Source of the DNA: a virus
Direction: 5' to 3' (one strand)
Length of the DNA: 64,000 nucleotides
IMG/VR virus record: IMGVR_UViG_3300036768_001133
Span: 1 to 64,000 of that record
Made by a program: the position numbers and the translations under genes
The notes under the pieces: generated by a model
What the model saw: the letters and a program-made list of their open reading frames with translations, nothing else
The model's database searches: none
Told to the model about the DNA's origin: nothing
Shown here: piece by piece, positions 8,778 through 16,111 of the stretch
How the letters are laid out: each line of letters begins with the position of its first letter
Position numbering within the stretch: position 1 is the first letter of the stretch

Positions 8778-9227
8778 TTATGTATTAGACCTATTATCAA
8801 ATACATAATCTATTACCTTGCCTCTATCCTTGTAATATCCCTTATAGATAAGTTTAGGGTTTATAGCATATACTCCACGACCTATGCGTATTAAAACATT
8901 ACAAGATACCAAATTATATATGCTTTTTTCTACACACCTTATACTAATACCTAATGTATCCCCTATTATACCCTTATTACGTTTATTTAATACAATATGC
9001 ACCAAATCACTACCATAATAGACCTCTCCTAATAAATAGAATAATATCCTATAATCTGTAATATTCACTAAACAACTACACCAACTCATATCCTCCACAT
9101 ATAACTGCACAAACATTTCTACCTCTACACGCTTCACTATACTACTACGCTCCACTAATACACTACCTCCACCTACATTCGTAGTGTCTAAACGCTCATA
9201 TATTACCTTCCTTGTTCGCTTGGACAT
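8778..9227 (-). CDS. repL: RepL-like replication initiator A
   Basis: 149 residues. The central part resembles a winged helix: a helix-turn-helix region (IIGDTLGISIRCVEKSIYNL), then a wing (LIRIGRGVYAINPKLIYKG). The RGVYxxNPxxxxKG pattern is the hallmark of RepL-type plasmid initiators, also found in crAss-like phages. It would bind origin DNA and recruit the helicase. Three 22-bp direct repeats lie directly upstream (9255-9320), as expected for iterons or an autoregulatory operator. A second, diverged copy is at 16239 on the other strand. The gene shares the purine-biased coding strand of the terminase block. Confidence 0.75.
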   Translation of the reverse strand: MSKRTRKVIYERLDTTNVGGGSVLVERSSIVKRVEVEMFVQLYVEDMSWCSCLVNITDYRILFYLLGEVYYGSDLVHIVLNKRNKGIIGDTLGISIRCVEKSIYNLVSCNVLIRIGRGVYAINPKLIYKGYYKDRGKVIDYVFDNRSNT

Positions 9228-9254
9228 ATACTATTTTTATATGAAAAAAACTTC

Positions 9255-9320
9255 ATTAACGAACTATTGGTTCGGTATTAACGAACTATTGGTTCGGTAT
9301 TAACGAACTACTGGTTCGGT
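9255..9320. repeat. Iteron array A: three 22-bp direct repeats
   Basis: Units at 9255-9276, 9277-9298 and 9299-9320 start with ATTAACGAACTA and end with GGTTCGGT. The third differs by one base (ACT for ATT). Each contains the inverted repeat CGAAC/GTTCG around a 5-nt centre. The 22-bp period is two helical turns, so bound proteins would line up on one face. The array lies 28 bp upstream of RepL-A. The rest of 9228-9481 is AT-rich, with a CCTTATCTAAGG palindrome at 9430-9441. Confidence 0.9.
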
Positions 9321-9481
9321 ACTTTTTTCGTTAATTCCTTATCTATCAAGCAGATACGTATTCATTTGCTATTATCTCACTCTAGCAAAAACTATTACCT
9401 AAAACTACATAAAAAAAATAACAAAAATACCTTATCTAAGGCATATTTGTTACTCCTATGTATAAACCTAACTCCTAAAAA

Positions 9482-9910
9482 CTAATTCTCAACTTTGCTA
9501 ATATCTACCTTTTCAAAATTCATCACTAACCTAAACTTCCCCTTCATCAATATATCACTCACCCTATACAACCCTCTCCTAACCCTCTCTAAAAAACCAT
9601 AATCCTCTAATACCCTCAATATCATTAACAAATATACACGCTTCACACCTAATAACTCCATCAAATACCTCATACCCTCCCTGTCCCTCGTGCTAAATAA
9701 ACCATTCCCATATAATACACTTATCTCATATATAGCCTTCATACAACGTGTAAAATTTATTAAACGCTCATCTCCTAAACCCCTCCCCATCATATAACCC
9801 ATAAACTCTATCATATCATATACATTCCCACCCCCTACAACTACCTCTATATAACCATTCCCTATCTCCCTAAAATTAAAAAACTCCTTTAACTTTACAA
9901 ACCCTTTCAT
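9482..9910 (-). CDS. Winged-helix-like small protein
   Basis: 142 residues, unusually rich in Gly, Arg, Tyr and Met, like its neighbours. Residues about 88-120 (STRDREGMRYLMELLGV, then LLMILRVLEDYGFLERVRRGLYRV) look like a helix-turn-helix with wing, similar in plan to the RepL proteins nearby. That suggests a DNA-binding replication or regulatory protein, but there is no direct family match. It lies 11 nt after TerL and upstream of iteron array A, in the same orientation. Confidence 0.6.
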   Translation of the reverse strand: MKGFVKLKEFFNFREIGNGYIEVVVGGGNVYDMIEFMGYMMGRGLGDERLINFTRCMKAIYEISVLYGNGLFSTRDREGMRYLMELLGVKRVYLLMILRVLEDYGFLERVRRGLYRVSDILMKGKFRLVMNFEKVDISKVEN

Positions 9911-9921
9911 AATATAATAAT

Positions 9922-11742
9922 TTATCCAAATACAAATTTATCCCCCTCCCTACGCCATGTAGGAAACTTAAAACTACTACTACGCTCCTCAAAACCTAAA
10001 CGCAACTCCTCATCATATATCAAACATAACATACTCGCTATCGTCCTGTCATACTCATTCCCCTCAAAATTAAAATTCATTATGTCTTCCACTTGCTCCC
10101 TTATCCATAACTTCTCCATACCCTCCTTCAAATACTTACTAAACCTTTCCACAGCAAACATCTTCCTCCTATAATCCATAACATAACCATACTTGTTCGT
10201 TACCCTACTATACTTTAACCCTATATTCAATAACCTCGGACTACTCGCTAATATACTACCCCAACCTACCTGCTTCAAATACGAAATTATACCTATCTTA
10301 CTATGCTCCACCATCACCTTCGCATTGTAATACAAACATAAACTTAATACACCCTCGTAAAAATCCTCTACATTGCTCGGTCTATCTACATACTCCGCAA
10401 CAAACTTCCCCTCCAACCTGTCAAATACATATACAGCCCCCTTACTCTTACTCCATAAACTCTTGTCTTGGTCATAACTATCACAACCCGCTATGTACCT
10501 CCCCTCCTCCACTACCCCACCTACACGTATAGGCTCGTCTATTATTACAAAATTCCCTAACCTGTCCTCCTTAAACTCTACCTCCACCTCAACACCACTC
10601 CTATATCCATTACAATATAATACACCCCTCTTCACTATTTCCCTATACTCCCTATCACTTATCAATAACAACTCCTCTAACCGCTTCCTCACAAACGAAA
10701 ATGGCGTTATATTGCTTACTAAAAACGCTTCATTTACCTCAAACGGCATCTCTTGTATAAAACTCTCATATGCCCCTATATCACCACTCTCTAATAACTT
10801 GTTACGCTTCCCCTCTAAATAAACCCTCGCCCCAACTTCATCACTTACCCCATCCTCACCATAATACCCCTCTAACTTCTTGTAAGCAGGTATAAAATAA
10901 CATACCCTCTTCCCATTATCAACCTCAAAACTATACAAATTAAAAGCATCAGGATTAAAAAACATATCCCTCGCCTCTATACTACCACCACTCTTCATCT
11001 CTCCACCAGTACCAAATAATATCGCTACACCAGTCCTTATACTACCCCTGTACAAACTATTCTCCACAGCCTTGTAACTATCCTTCAAATTGCTCTTCCA
11101 ACTACCTACCTCATCTAATATAACCCTCCTCGGTCTCCCACCCCTCGCCTTACCACTATCATCAAATATTATCATCTCTACCTCACTATTAAAACCCTTT
11201 CGCAACCTCTCCCCCTTCTCCCCTATATACTCTACCCCACTCATTATATACCCCTCCTTGTCCTTTATCTTACTATGACGCATCTCCTTCGGCAAACTAT
11301 CTAATCCCTCCACCATCTTCTTCCATAACTTTATACCATGTGGATACGTACTCGCACCCAATAAAGCATAACTATTCCTGTAAAATGTATAACTATGCGA
11401 TAATATACAAGCCCCTATGTAACTCTTACCATAACCCCTCCCAGTTATTACAAGCAAATTCTTCCCACTACTAAATGCTAATTCCACTAAATAAAATAAC
11501 TCCCTGTCCTCCTCACTATAATTCGGATAACCTAATACTACCTTACCACCCTCTAACTTGTTTATCTTAAAATAATTCAAAAAAAAATAATACTCCCCAG
11601 TTATCAACTTACCCCCTACTTCATACCCGTATAAACACCTATTCAACTCCTCCCTCCACCAACCTATATACCCCTCCTCTCCCTCTACATAAGGACAACC
11701 TAACCTCGCCCTAATCAATTCATCTATATACCTGCGCTCCAT
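9922..11742 (-). CDS. terL: Terminase large subunit (TerL)
   Basis: 606 residues from the ATG at 11742; an in-frame ATG at 11772 would add ten hydrophobic residues and almost touch the upstream stop. The ATPase has Walker A GRGYGKS near residue 101 and Walker B RVILDE with its catalytic Glu near 215. A coupling-like FGTGG follows. The C-terminal RNase H-like nuclease has the acidic residues in GCDSYDQ, KVMVEHSK and EYDRTIA. The protein cuts concatemers and pumps DNA through the portal. The coding strand is very poor in C. It is preceded by the TerS candidate. Confidence 0.93.
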   Translation of the reverse strand: MERRYIDELIRARLGCPYVEGEEGYIGWWREELNRCLYGYEVGGKLITGEYYFFLNYFKINKLEGGKVVLGYPNYSEEDRELFYLVELAFSSGKNLLVITGRGYGKSYIGACILSHSYTFYRNSYALLGASTYPHGIKLWKKMVEGLDSLPKEMRHSKIKDKEGYIMSGVEYIGEKGERLRKGFNSEVEMIIFDDSGKARGGRPRRVILDEVGSWKSNLKDSYKAVENSLYRGSIRTGVAILFGTGGEMKSGGSIEARDMFFNPDAFNLYSFEVDNGKRVCYFIPAYKKLEGYYGEDGVSDEVGARVYLEGKRNKLLESGDIGAYESFIQEMPFEVNEAFLVSNITPFSFVRKRLEELLLISDREYREIVKRGVLYCNGYRSGVEVEVEFKEDRLGNFVIIDEPIRVGGVVEEGRYIAGCDSYDQDKSLWSKSKGAVYVFDRLEGKFVAEYVDRPSNVEDFYEGVLSLCLYYNAKVMVEHSKIGIISYLKQVGWGSILASSPRLLNIGLKYSRVTNKYGYVMDYRRKMFAVERFSKYLKEGMEKLWIREQVEDIMNFNFEGNEYDRTIASMLCLIYDEELRLGFEERSSSFKFPTWRREGDKFVFG

Positions 11743-11773
11743 AATAAAATATATTTTAATAAAATATACCAAC

Positions 11774-12289
11774 CTATATCAACCTGTCTATTAAACCCTC
11801 CTCCATATTCCCCCTCCTACGCTTACTGCCAGATACACCCCCTAACCCTAATACCAATCCCAACTCCTTCCTCAATTTCACCATATCTAATATCGCCTTC
11901 ACCTTCTTCGGCTCACTCTCTACATCTATATCACTCCCACTATAATCCCTAACTACCCTGTCTATACGCTCCACTAACCTCCTATAAACACGCTCCTCCT
12001 GATTGCCTACCTCCTCTAATATCCTATCCACTAAATTAACCAATACCCCCAATAAATTACTATACTCCTCCCTGCTCATCTCCCTACTAAATATGTCCCT
12101 GTATATCACCTCCCCACGCAACGTAATGTCCCCATATACATATACACTGCAATAATACCAATATACATACCTCCTCAAAAAATATTCCTCAACCTCCCCT
12201 AAACCTACTACCAAATTACGCCAATATAAACGATAATCCTCACTTACCTCATATCTATCCCCAATACGCTCTATTATACCTAATTCCAT
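11774..12289 (-). CDS. Terminase small subunit candidate
   Basis: 171 residues. The N-terminal part has many Tyr and aromatic residues. The second half is helical and charged (RRLVERIDRVVRDY, then a KVKAILDMVKLRKELGLVLG helix) and ends with a basic patch of SKRRR. The position directly before TerL, the size and the mostly helical character fit TerS, which selects packaging DNA. There is no clear helix-turn-helix, so the call is from context. It starts 3 nt after the next upstream gene. Confidence 0.5.
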   Translation of the reverse strand: MELGIIERIGDRYEVSEDYRLYWRNLVVGLGEVEEYFLRRYVYWYYCSVYVYGDITLRGEVIYRDIFSREMSREEYSNLLGVLVNLVDRILEEVGNQEERVYRRLVERIDRVVRDYSGSDIDVESEPKKVKAILDMVKLRKELGLVLGLGGVSGSKRRRGNMEEGLIDRLI

Positions 12290-12292
12290 ATA

Positions 12293-13063
12293 CTAATCCC
12301 CTTTTTTACTTATACACTTGCATACACCATATAACTCACTAATATCTAAACTCTCACCAACCCCATAACGCTTGTTACCATAATTCACCCAACCTATATT
12401 CCCCAACCTGAACCTTATCGTAAAATTATTCCCATTCCTGCCATAATGCCCAAAATCTAAACTACTATCACCTCCCCTTAACCTTAATAATAACCTTAAT
12501 AAACTACCCCATAAAGCCTCTAAATACCCGTGAAATACTAAATGACCATAATCACTACATAACATCCTATACCTCCATAAATAACTACCTAATACATCCC
12601 CTCCCCTCAATATACCCCTGTAAAATATACCCATTACCCTCAATAAATAAAAATATACATATAACCTCCAATGAAATAAATACCTATCCTTTATCACTAC
12701 TACATTATACCCCCTCTCCAATATCTCCCTGTACATCAACCCATAATCTATATCTATAAACCTGTTTATCCTTAACCTGTAATCCTGTAAATAATATATC
12801 TCCCTTAAACAAACACCATTGTAAAATAAACCATTCCCCATCACCATTATACTATAATAATCCCCCTCCCCCTCCCCACCTAATAACCAATCCTCCATCA
12901 ATAAACCCCCATATATACCACCACTTATACATACTAAACCATTGCAATTCCTATGACTATACATTATGTTCATCATAAACATAAATAATATCTCCCCAAT
13001 TATACCACTATACCCATAACCACGCATTATACCCCTAATACGCTCCTTTAATGAAATAACCAT
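12293..13063 (-). CDS. Unknown Gly/Tyr/Leu-rich protein at the head of the terminase operon
   Basis: 256 residues, with an extreme content of Gly, Tyr, Leu, Arg and Met produced by a purine- and T-rich coding strand. Several hydrophobic stretches occur, for example residues 22-35 (EILFMFMMNIMYSH). No motif or family is recognised. The same codon and composition style as TerL and the TerS candidate supports it as a real gene rather than chance. It is the first gene of the leftward block, and a weak TATTTTTG box lies 28 nt upstream. It may be a fast-diverging DNA-packaging or regulatory protein. Confidence 0.55.
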   Translation of the reverse strand: MVISLKERIRGIMRGYGYSGIIGEILFMFMMNIMYSHRNCNGLVCISGGIYGGLLMEDWLLGGEGEGDYYSIMVMGNGLFYNGVCLREIYYLQDYRLRINRFIDIDYGLMYREILERGYNVVVIKDRYLFHWRLYVYFYLLRVMGIFYRGILRGGDVLGSYLWRYRMLCSDYGHLVFHGYLEALWGSLLRLLLRLRGGDSSLDFGHYGRNGNNFTIRFRLGNIGWVNYGNKRYGVGESLDISELYGVCKCISKKGD

Positions 13064-13278
13064 AACAACCTACAATTTCATAAAAAAATACAAAAATAAA
13101 AATAAATCCCTACAAAATTAAAAACTTATACCACTACTACAAACAAAAATCTAAAAATTGTCCGATAATAATAACAAAATACTATAAATCATAAAATAAC
13201 CAAATAACCTAAAAACATCTTGATAAACATAAAATATGCCAATGAACATAAGGGTAATACCCAAAGTACCCCCCAATC
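13064..13278. promoter_or_regulatory. Divergent intergenic region between the terminase block and early block
   Basis: AT-rich, with long A runs. On the minus strand a TATTTTTG box (13091-13098) fits TAnnTTTG and points at the terminase block. I see no TTTG element on the plus strand, although the early genes start here. Early transcription may therefore rely on another polymerase, such as the virion enzyme, or on a promoter type I cannot recognise. Confidence 0.4.
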
Positions 13279-13635
13279 GTGAAACTAAATGAAATTCGTA
13301 TGAGAAAGAAACAAGAAAATCTTGCCAAAGATTTTGACGCTGCAGTCAAACACAACAGGCAGGTATTGTTGGATTTAGGTATAAATCTAACAACAGCTAA
13401 AAAGGGCACATTTGAGGTGTCACTTTCGAAAAAGAAAGTTTCAAGAAGAAACTTCACAAAAAACGAAGTGGAGCAAAGGGAGCTATTCTTCATTAGCTCC
13501 AAATGCGGGAGTCTAAATTTTCCTGCAGATATGCTTGTGCTAACCAGTCCTAAGGTTAGCACAAAGTTAGAAGTGGCTCAGATTGAATATAACCAACGAG
13601 GTTATATTCAAAGGGTTATTGGTTCGTTCCAATAA
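13279..13635 (+). CDS. Small basic protein or structured RNA at the start of the early block
   Basis: 118 codons from ATG, with a Lys/Arg-rich product (MRKKQENLAKDF, then SKKKVSRRNFTKNEVEQ). No family is recognised. The DNA holds at least eight consecutive stem-loops, at 13333, 13366, 13422, 13479, 13535, 13583, 13613 and 13648, several with 10-12 perfect pairs. The stop codon is inside the hairpin at 13613-13638. The basic, coherent product favours a real protein, but the RNA structure is so dense that a functional RNA, alone or in addition, must be considered. It is the first gene after the divergent region. Confidence 0.5.
   Translation: MKLNEIRMRKKQENLAKDFDAAVKHNRQVLLDLGINLTTAKKGTFEVSLSKKKVSRRNFTKNEVEQRELFFISSKCGSLNFPADMLVLTSPKVSTKLEVAQIEYNQRGYIQRVIGSFQ
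13366..13393 (+). other. Stem-loop, 12 bp with one G-U pair
   Basis: Arms TTGTTGGATTTA and TAAATCTAACAA close on a 4-nt loop, inside the first early gene. Confidence 0.8.
13535..13564 (+). other. Perfect 11-bp stem-loop
   Basis: Arms TTGTGCTAACC and GGTTAGCACAA close on an 8-nt loop, inside the first early gene. Confidence 0.85.
13583..13611 (+). other. Perfect 12-bp stem-loop
   Basis: Arms TTGAATATAACC and GGTTATATTCAA close on the 5-nt loop AACGA. It is 1 nt from the next hairpin (13613-13638; arms GGGTTATTGG and CCAATAACCC). Confidence 0.85.
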
Positions 13636-13647
13636 CCCGTGTTGTGT

Positions 13648-13672
13648 GGGGGCAATTGCCCCCTCTTTTTTT
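13648..13672 (+). terminator. Rho-independent terminator after the first early gene
   Basis: A GC-only-edged palindrome with arms GGGGGCAA and TTGCCCCC is followed by TC and seven T. It is 12 nt after the stop of the preceding gene. Confidence 0.85.
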
Positions 13673-13725
13673 CAGCTTTTTTGGCTTTTTTTCGGTATTG
13701 CTTATTTATTTAAACAAAAAAAAGT

Positions 13726-13893
13726 ATGAAAAGATACCTTATTCATTACTATATACCCTCCCAAAATGTATTTTTGAGAGGGGTATTCGAAGCCGAAAGC
13801 AAATCGGCTTTAATTTCTGAATTGAGAGATTTAGGGTATAGAATTTACAATATTACTTCTATACCTAAACATTTTCATTCTTCTTCCAATTAA
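13726..13893 (+). CDS. Short unknown early protein, 55 aa
   Basis: 55 residues from the ATG at 13726. It begins MKRYLIHYYIPSQNVF and has FEAESKSALISELRDLGYRIYNI in its middle, a compact beta-alpha-beta pattern. No family is recognised. It contains a 7-bp hairpin (AAGCCGA/TCGGCTT, 13790-13810). The frame is intact between a terminator and the next gene, and it shows coding-like third positions, so it is probably real. Confidence 0.5.
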   Translation: MKRYLIHYYIPSQNVFLRGVFEAESKSALISELRDLGYRIYNITSIPKHFHSSSN

Positions 13894-13922
13894 CCACTTA
13901 AACCACTTAAACTTAAACGAAA

Positions 13923-14297
13923 ATGAAAGAAGGAAAAAAATACAAAATTATTAGACTCACCCCATACGTTATTAGTGTATGGGGGGACAATGGATATCTA
14001 AGTATTCGAACCCTAATAAGGAACTTATGTAACAAAGGGTTCTGTACAAGCTTCCTTGTGAAAAACAAGGAAATGCTTGGGTCTAATCCAACTATGTTGG
14101 ATAATGAAATTATTGATAATATGTTATTCCTTTACAGCCTCGATATAGAGGCGGTAAAGAAAGAATACGAAAGTATTCGTTTGTTTTTAGCCGAAAACCT
14201 AATTAGGTTTTCGGATGAACAATTTCAAAAGAGATATTCTGCCTCCTTTTATAGGAGGTATAGAAGCCTGCCCGACATATGGATCGAGGTAGGATAA
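13923..14297 (+). CDS. Unknown early protein in hairpin-rich DNA
   Basis: 124 residues, beginning MKEGKKYKIIRLTPYVISVWGD and ending DIWIEVG; mostly helical, basic, no motif recognised. Its DNA carries nested stem-loops at 13960, 14008, 14047, 14086, 14137, 14163, 14191 and 14242. They include a perfect 24-nt palindrome and a GAAA tetraloop hairpin. A terminator follows 6 nt after the stop. The ATG is preceded by two repeats of CCACTTAAA-like sequence. Small host-takeover proteins commonly occupy this place in phage early regions. Confidence 0.6.
   Translation: MKEGKKYKIIRLTPYVISVWGDNGYLSIRTLIRNLCNKGFCTSFLVKNKEMLGSNPTMLDNEIIDNMLFLYSLDIEAVKKEYESIRLFLAENLIRFSDEQFQKRYSASFYRRYRSLPDIWIEVG
14047..14079 (+). 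other. Stem-loop of 13 bp with a 2-nt bulge
   Basis: Outer CAAGC/GCTTG and inner TTCCTTGT/ACAAGGAA stems close on a GAAAA loop, inside the 13923 gene. Confidence 0.8.
14191..14214 (+). other. Perfect 24-nt palindrome inside a gene
   Basis: Each arm is 12 nt, starting CCGAAAACCT and ending AGGTTTTCGG, with AATT at the centre. Confidence 0.9.
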
Positions 14298-14303
14298 TAG
14301 TAT

Positions 14304-14343
14304 AGATAGATAACGACATTAGTTGTTATCTATCTTTTTTTTT
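14304..14343 (+). terminator. Rho-independent terminator
   Basis: Perfect 11-bp stem AGATAGATAAC/GTTATCTATCT with a 10-nt loop, followed by a run of nine T. It ends the transcript of the 13923 gene. Confidence 0.85.
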
Positions 14344-14350
14344 GGTTTTT

Positions 14351-14761
14351 ATGTTAGCAGATAAATCAAATTTTTCACTTTCTTCAAGCTCAAAACCCTT
14401 ATTAGGTGAGGGCTTGAAAGTAATAAAGGTATTAGGCACTATGAAGTGCCAAAACCTGTTGAGATATATAAACGAAAACTTTGACAAGTTTTCGTTTTAT
14501 GTAAATAATACTCTTTATTTATATTGTATAGATGAAGAGTATGAAGAGCAATATTATATAGGTGAATTAGAGAAGCCTATATATGGGGATTTCATAGTAA
14601 TGATAGTACCACCAAGTTTGGGTACTATTTATTACGATACAGATTACTATGGTAATATAGTGTATTACTATAGTAATATAGTATATAGTAATGCTAATGA
14701 TTTGGATAGTATTACTATGGAGAAAGAATACTATGGTATAAGATGTTTAATATCTATATAG
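14351..14761 (+). CDS. Unknown acidic, Tyr-rich early protein
   Basis: 136 residues from the ATG at 14351. A TTG three codons earlier is in frame but lies in the terminator T-run region. The C-terminal half is rich in Tyr, Asp and Glu, with repeated YYGNIVYYYSN-like strings. No motif recognised. The gene contains perfect hairpins at 14435 (GGCACT/AGTGCC), 14470 (12 bp), 14508, 14555 and 14603 (ATAGTACC/GGTACTAT). It ends with TAG, showing that TAG is a normal stop here. The gene order unknown, small membrane protein, 22-residue-repeat protein recurs at 18.5-19.5 kb. Confidence 0.6.
   Translation: MLADKSNFSLSSSSKPLLGEGLKVIKVLGTMKCQNLLRYINENFDKFSFYVNNTLYLYCIDEEYEEQYYIGELEKPIYGDFIVMIVPPSLGTIYYDTDYYGNIVYYYSNIVYSNANDLDSITMEKEYYGIRCLISI
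14470..14497 (+). other. Perfect 12-bp stem-loop inside a gene
   Basis: Arms AAACGAAAACTT and AAGTTTTCGTTT close on the 4-nt loop TGAC. Confidence 0.88.
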
Positions 14762-14804
14762 GGATTTAAATAAAAAAAACTTAGGGTAATTGAAAAAATG
14801 ACTT

Positions 14805-14933
14805 ATGGCAAGGATTCTATTCTTTATATTTCTTTTACTACTTTTAAATGCTGTTATGGTAATATTAGCATATTCGCAAATAAAATATGGATTGTATAAA
14901 ACAAAAAATATAAAATACATTAAAAAAATATAA
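14805..14933 (+). CDS. Small single-pass membrane protein
   Basis: 42 residues from the ATG at 14805. A strongly hydrophobic helix (residues 4-21) is followed by AYSQIKYGLYKTKNIKYIKK, a basic tail. The tail matches that of the product at 18347 (GYSQVK, then YLYKTKNVKYI), so the two are paralogues. Both sit shortly upstream of a 22-residue-repeat gene. A 19-bp duplication (ATATAAAATACATTAAAA) spans its stop codon and the start of the next gene. Function unknown; N-in, C-out or the reverse cannot be settled. Confidence 0.55.
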   Translation: MARILFFIFLLLLLNAVMVILAYSQIKYGLYKTKNIKYIKKI

Positions 14934-14946
14934 AATACATTAAAAT

Positions 14947-15525
14947 ATGGAGTTCATTATTGAATTAAGCAGGTTGAGGGAAACTCCCTGCGAAAGATAC
15001 CTTAAACATTTTGAAAATGGGAAAGTAGATGCTCTCAAGCTATTTAGAGAGCTTGGACAGAAATACGAATGGTTATACAACCATTCGGATTATGATATTA
15101 TAAGATTTGAAATAGAAAACGGGATATTTAATTGGGAAGAATATAGTTACTATGTTCCCCAATATTGTCCTGAATATTTTGATGGAAATAAATACAATTG
15201 GAGAGAAGATAGCTGGGCAATAGTTCAATATTGTCCAGAGCATTTTGATGGGGATAAATACAACTGGGAAAAAGATAGTTGGGCAATAGTTAAATTTTGT
15301 CCTGAATACTTTGATGGAAATAAATACAACTGGAAAGATCAAGGTTGGGCAATAGTTAAATATTGTCCTGAATACTTTGATGGAAATAAATACAATTGGG
15401 AGAAACATAGCTATTATGTAGCTATGTATTGTCCTAAATTGTTGGACAAGAATAAATACAATTGGAGAGAAGATAGTTGGGCAGTATCTGAATATTGTCC
15501 CGAACTATTGAAATATAAACCTTAA
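14947..15525 (+). CDS. 22-residue-repeat protein, copy 1 (six units)
   Basis: 192 residues. A conserved 55-residue N-terminal domain (starting MEFIIELSRLRETPCERYL, with DALKLFRELG) leads into six repeats of 22 residues. The consensus is KYNW-x4-WA-x3-YCPE-x2-D-x2, with Trp, Cys-Pro and an acidic residue at fixed places. The last unit ends in PELLKYKP. The regular 22-residue period suggests a helical solenoid, superficially like DUF4116-type repeats. Function unknown; one of four paralogues (also 18960, 19612, 20232). The 66-nt DNA repeat itself folds into a TGGGCAATA/TATTGTCCA-type hairpin. A terminator follows. Confidence 0.8.
   Translation: MEFIIELSRLRETPCERYLKHFENGKVDALKLFRELGQKYEWLYNHSDYDIIRFEIENGIFNWEEYSYYVPQYCPEYFDGNKYNWREDSWAIVQYCPEHFDGDKYNWEKDSWAIVKFCPEYFDGNKYNWKDQGWAIVKYCPEYFDGNKYNWEKHSYYVAMYCPKLLDKNKYNWREDSWAVSEYCPELLKYKP
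15066..15087 (+). other. Perfect 9-bp stem-loop inside repeat gene
   Basis: Arms CGAATGGTT and AACCATTCG with loop ATAC. The stem is degraded in the paralogues at 19.1 and 19.7 kb. Confidence 0.8.
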
Positions 15526-15534
15526 CATTTCATA

Positions 15535-15568
15535 ACACACAAAGTTACAAACTTTGTGTGTTTTTATT
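15535..15568 (+). terminator. Rho-independent terminator after repeat gene 1
   Basis: Perfect 11-bp stem ACACACAAAGT/ACTTTGTGTGT with loop TACAA, then a T-rich tract. It is 10 nt after the stop. Confidence 0.85.
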
Positions 15569-15610
15569 TGTGTTCGTTATTAGTTCAAAAATGTAACAAC
15601 AAAAATTTAA

Positions 15611-15739
15611 AAAATAGGCAAGTGTGATAAAGCCAATTACATAGACTACAAGTTCCTAGATAAAAAGCCCACTATTAGAGATTTTCAAGAAAAAAATCTA
15701 CTTACAAATTTTGAACTTTTTCAAGATATTGCCGCTTAA
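15611..15739 (+). pseudogene. Possible remnant of a coding sequence without a start
   Basis: An open frame of about 42 codons between in-frame stops reads KCDKANYIDYKFLDKKPTIR and then DFQEKNLLTNFELFQDIAA before TAA. The composition looks protein-like, but there is no ATG, GTG or TTG in frame. It may be the tail of a gene cut by rearrangement. It could also be chance in a 713-bp gap (15526-16238) that otherwise holds terminators, inverted repeats and iterons. Confidence 0.3.
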
Positions 15740-15748
15740 CTCACGTTA
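15737..15748. promoter_or_regulatory. Repeated motif TAACTCACGTTA, copy 1
   Basis: A 12-bp element (TAAC/GTTA inverted around TCAC) followed by TATAATAT. The same 12 bp recurs at 22545, again in a gene-free gap and followed by an AATAT-containing stretch. It is a candidate operator or phage-specific promoter element. Confidence 0.45.
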
Positions 15749-15757
15749 TATAATATT

Positions 15758-15795
15758 TATATGTGTGTAATAATTCACACATATAGATTTTTTTT
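15758..15795 (+). terminator. Rho-independent terminator
   Basis: Stem TATATGTGTG/CACACATATA (10 bp) with an 8-nt loop, then GA and eight T. It lies about 10 nt after the repeated 12-bp motif, so a very short transcript could end here. Confidence 0.75.
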
Positions 15796-15875
15796 ATGCT
15801 TACGCATACGCTAAATATATAAGAAAAGAAAATATAGGATAATACATTGTTTATCAATGTTTTACGATAAAAATT

Positions 15876-15938
15876 ATTACTCTATGGGGCTAATGAAATT
15901 ACTCTGTGGGAGTAATTTCAATAGTCTGTCAGAGTAGT
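15876..15938. repeat. Long three-tier imperfect hairpin built of 22-23-bp palindromic units
   Basis: Nested stems ATTACTCT/AGAGTAGT, GGCTA/TAGTC and GAAATTACTC/GAGTAATTTC are separated by symmetric 4x4 and 2x2 internal loops. That gives 23 pairs in 63 nt. Read linearly, it is three related units starting near 15876, 15899 and 15921, the middle one a perfect palindrome. It is either a structured RNA or part of an origin. Confidence 0.75.
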
Positions 15939-16002
15939 AAAAAATTTAAAAGAAGTCCTTTTTTTTTAGTTTATGTGTGCAATATACTAATATATAGTAA
16001 AA

Positions 16003-16041
16003 TAAGAGTTAAATAATTGATTATCATATATTTAACTCTTA
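16003..16041. repeat. 12-bp inverted repeat left of iteron array B
   Basis: Arms TAAGAGTTAAAT and ATTTAACTCTTA flank a 15-nt AT-rich centre. It ends 4 bp before the iterons. Confidence 0.85.
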
Positions 16042-16045
16042 TGAA

Positions 16046-16111
16046 AATGTCGTTTTCGGTTGATAATAATGTCGTTTTCGGTTAATAATAATGTCGTTTT
16101 CGGTTAATAAA
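16046..16111. repeat. Iteron array B: three 22-bp direct repeats
   Basis: Units at 16046-16067, 16068-16089 and 16090-16111 begin AATGTCGTTTTCGG and end TTAATAAT or a close variant. One base differs in unit 1, and the end of unit 3 varies. Unit number and period equal those of array A, but the sequence differs. The array lies 127 bp upstream of RepL-B and is bracketed by two 12-bp inverted repeats. This is a likely replication origin or initiator-binding region. Confidence 0.9.

Noticed and set aside
13209-13562. Minus-strand frame of 117 codons opposite the first early gene
   Set aside because: The plus-strand frame is flanked by a terminator in the right direction. The antisense frame exists partly because the DNA is palindromic.
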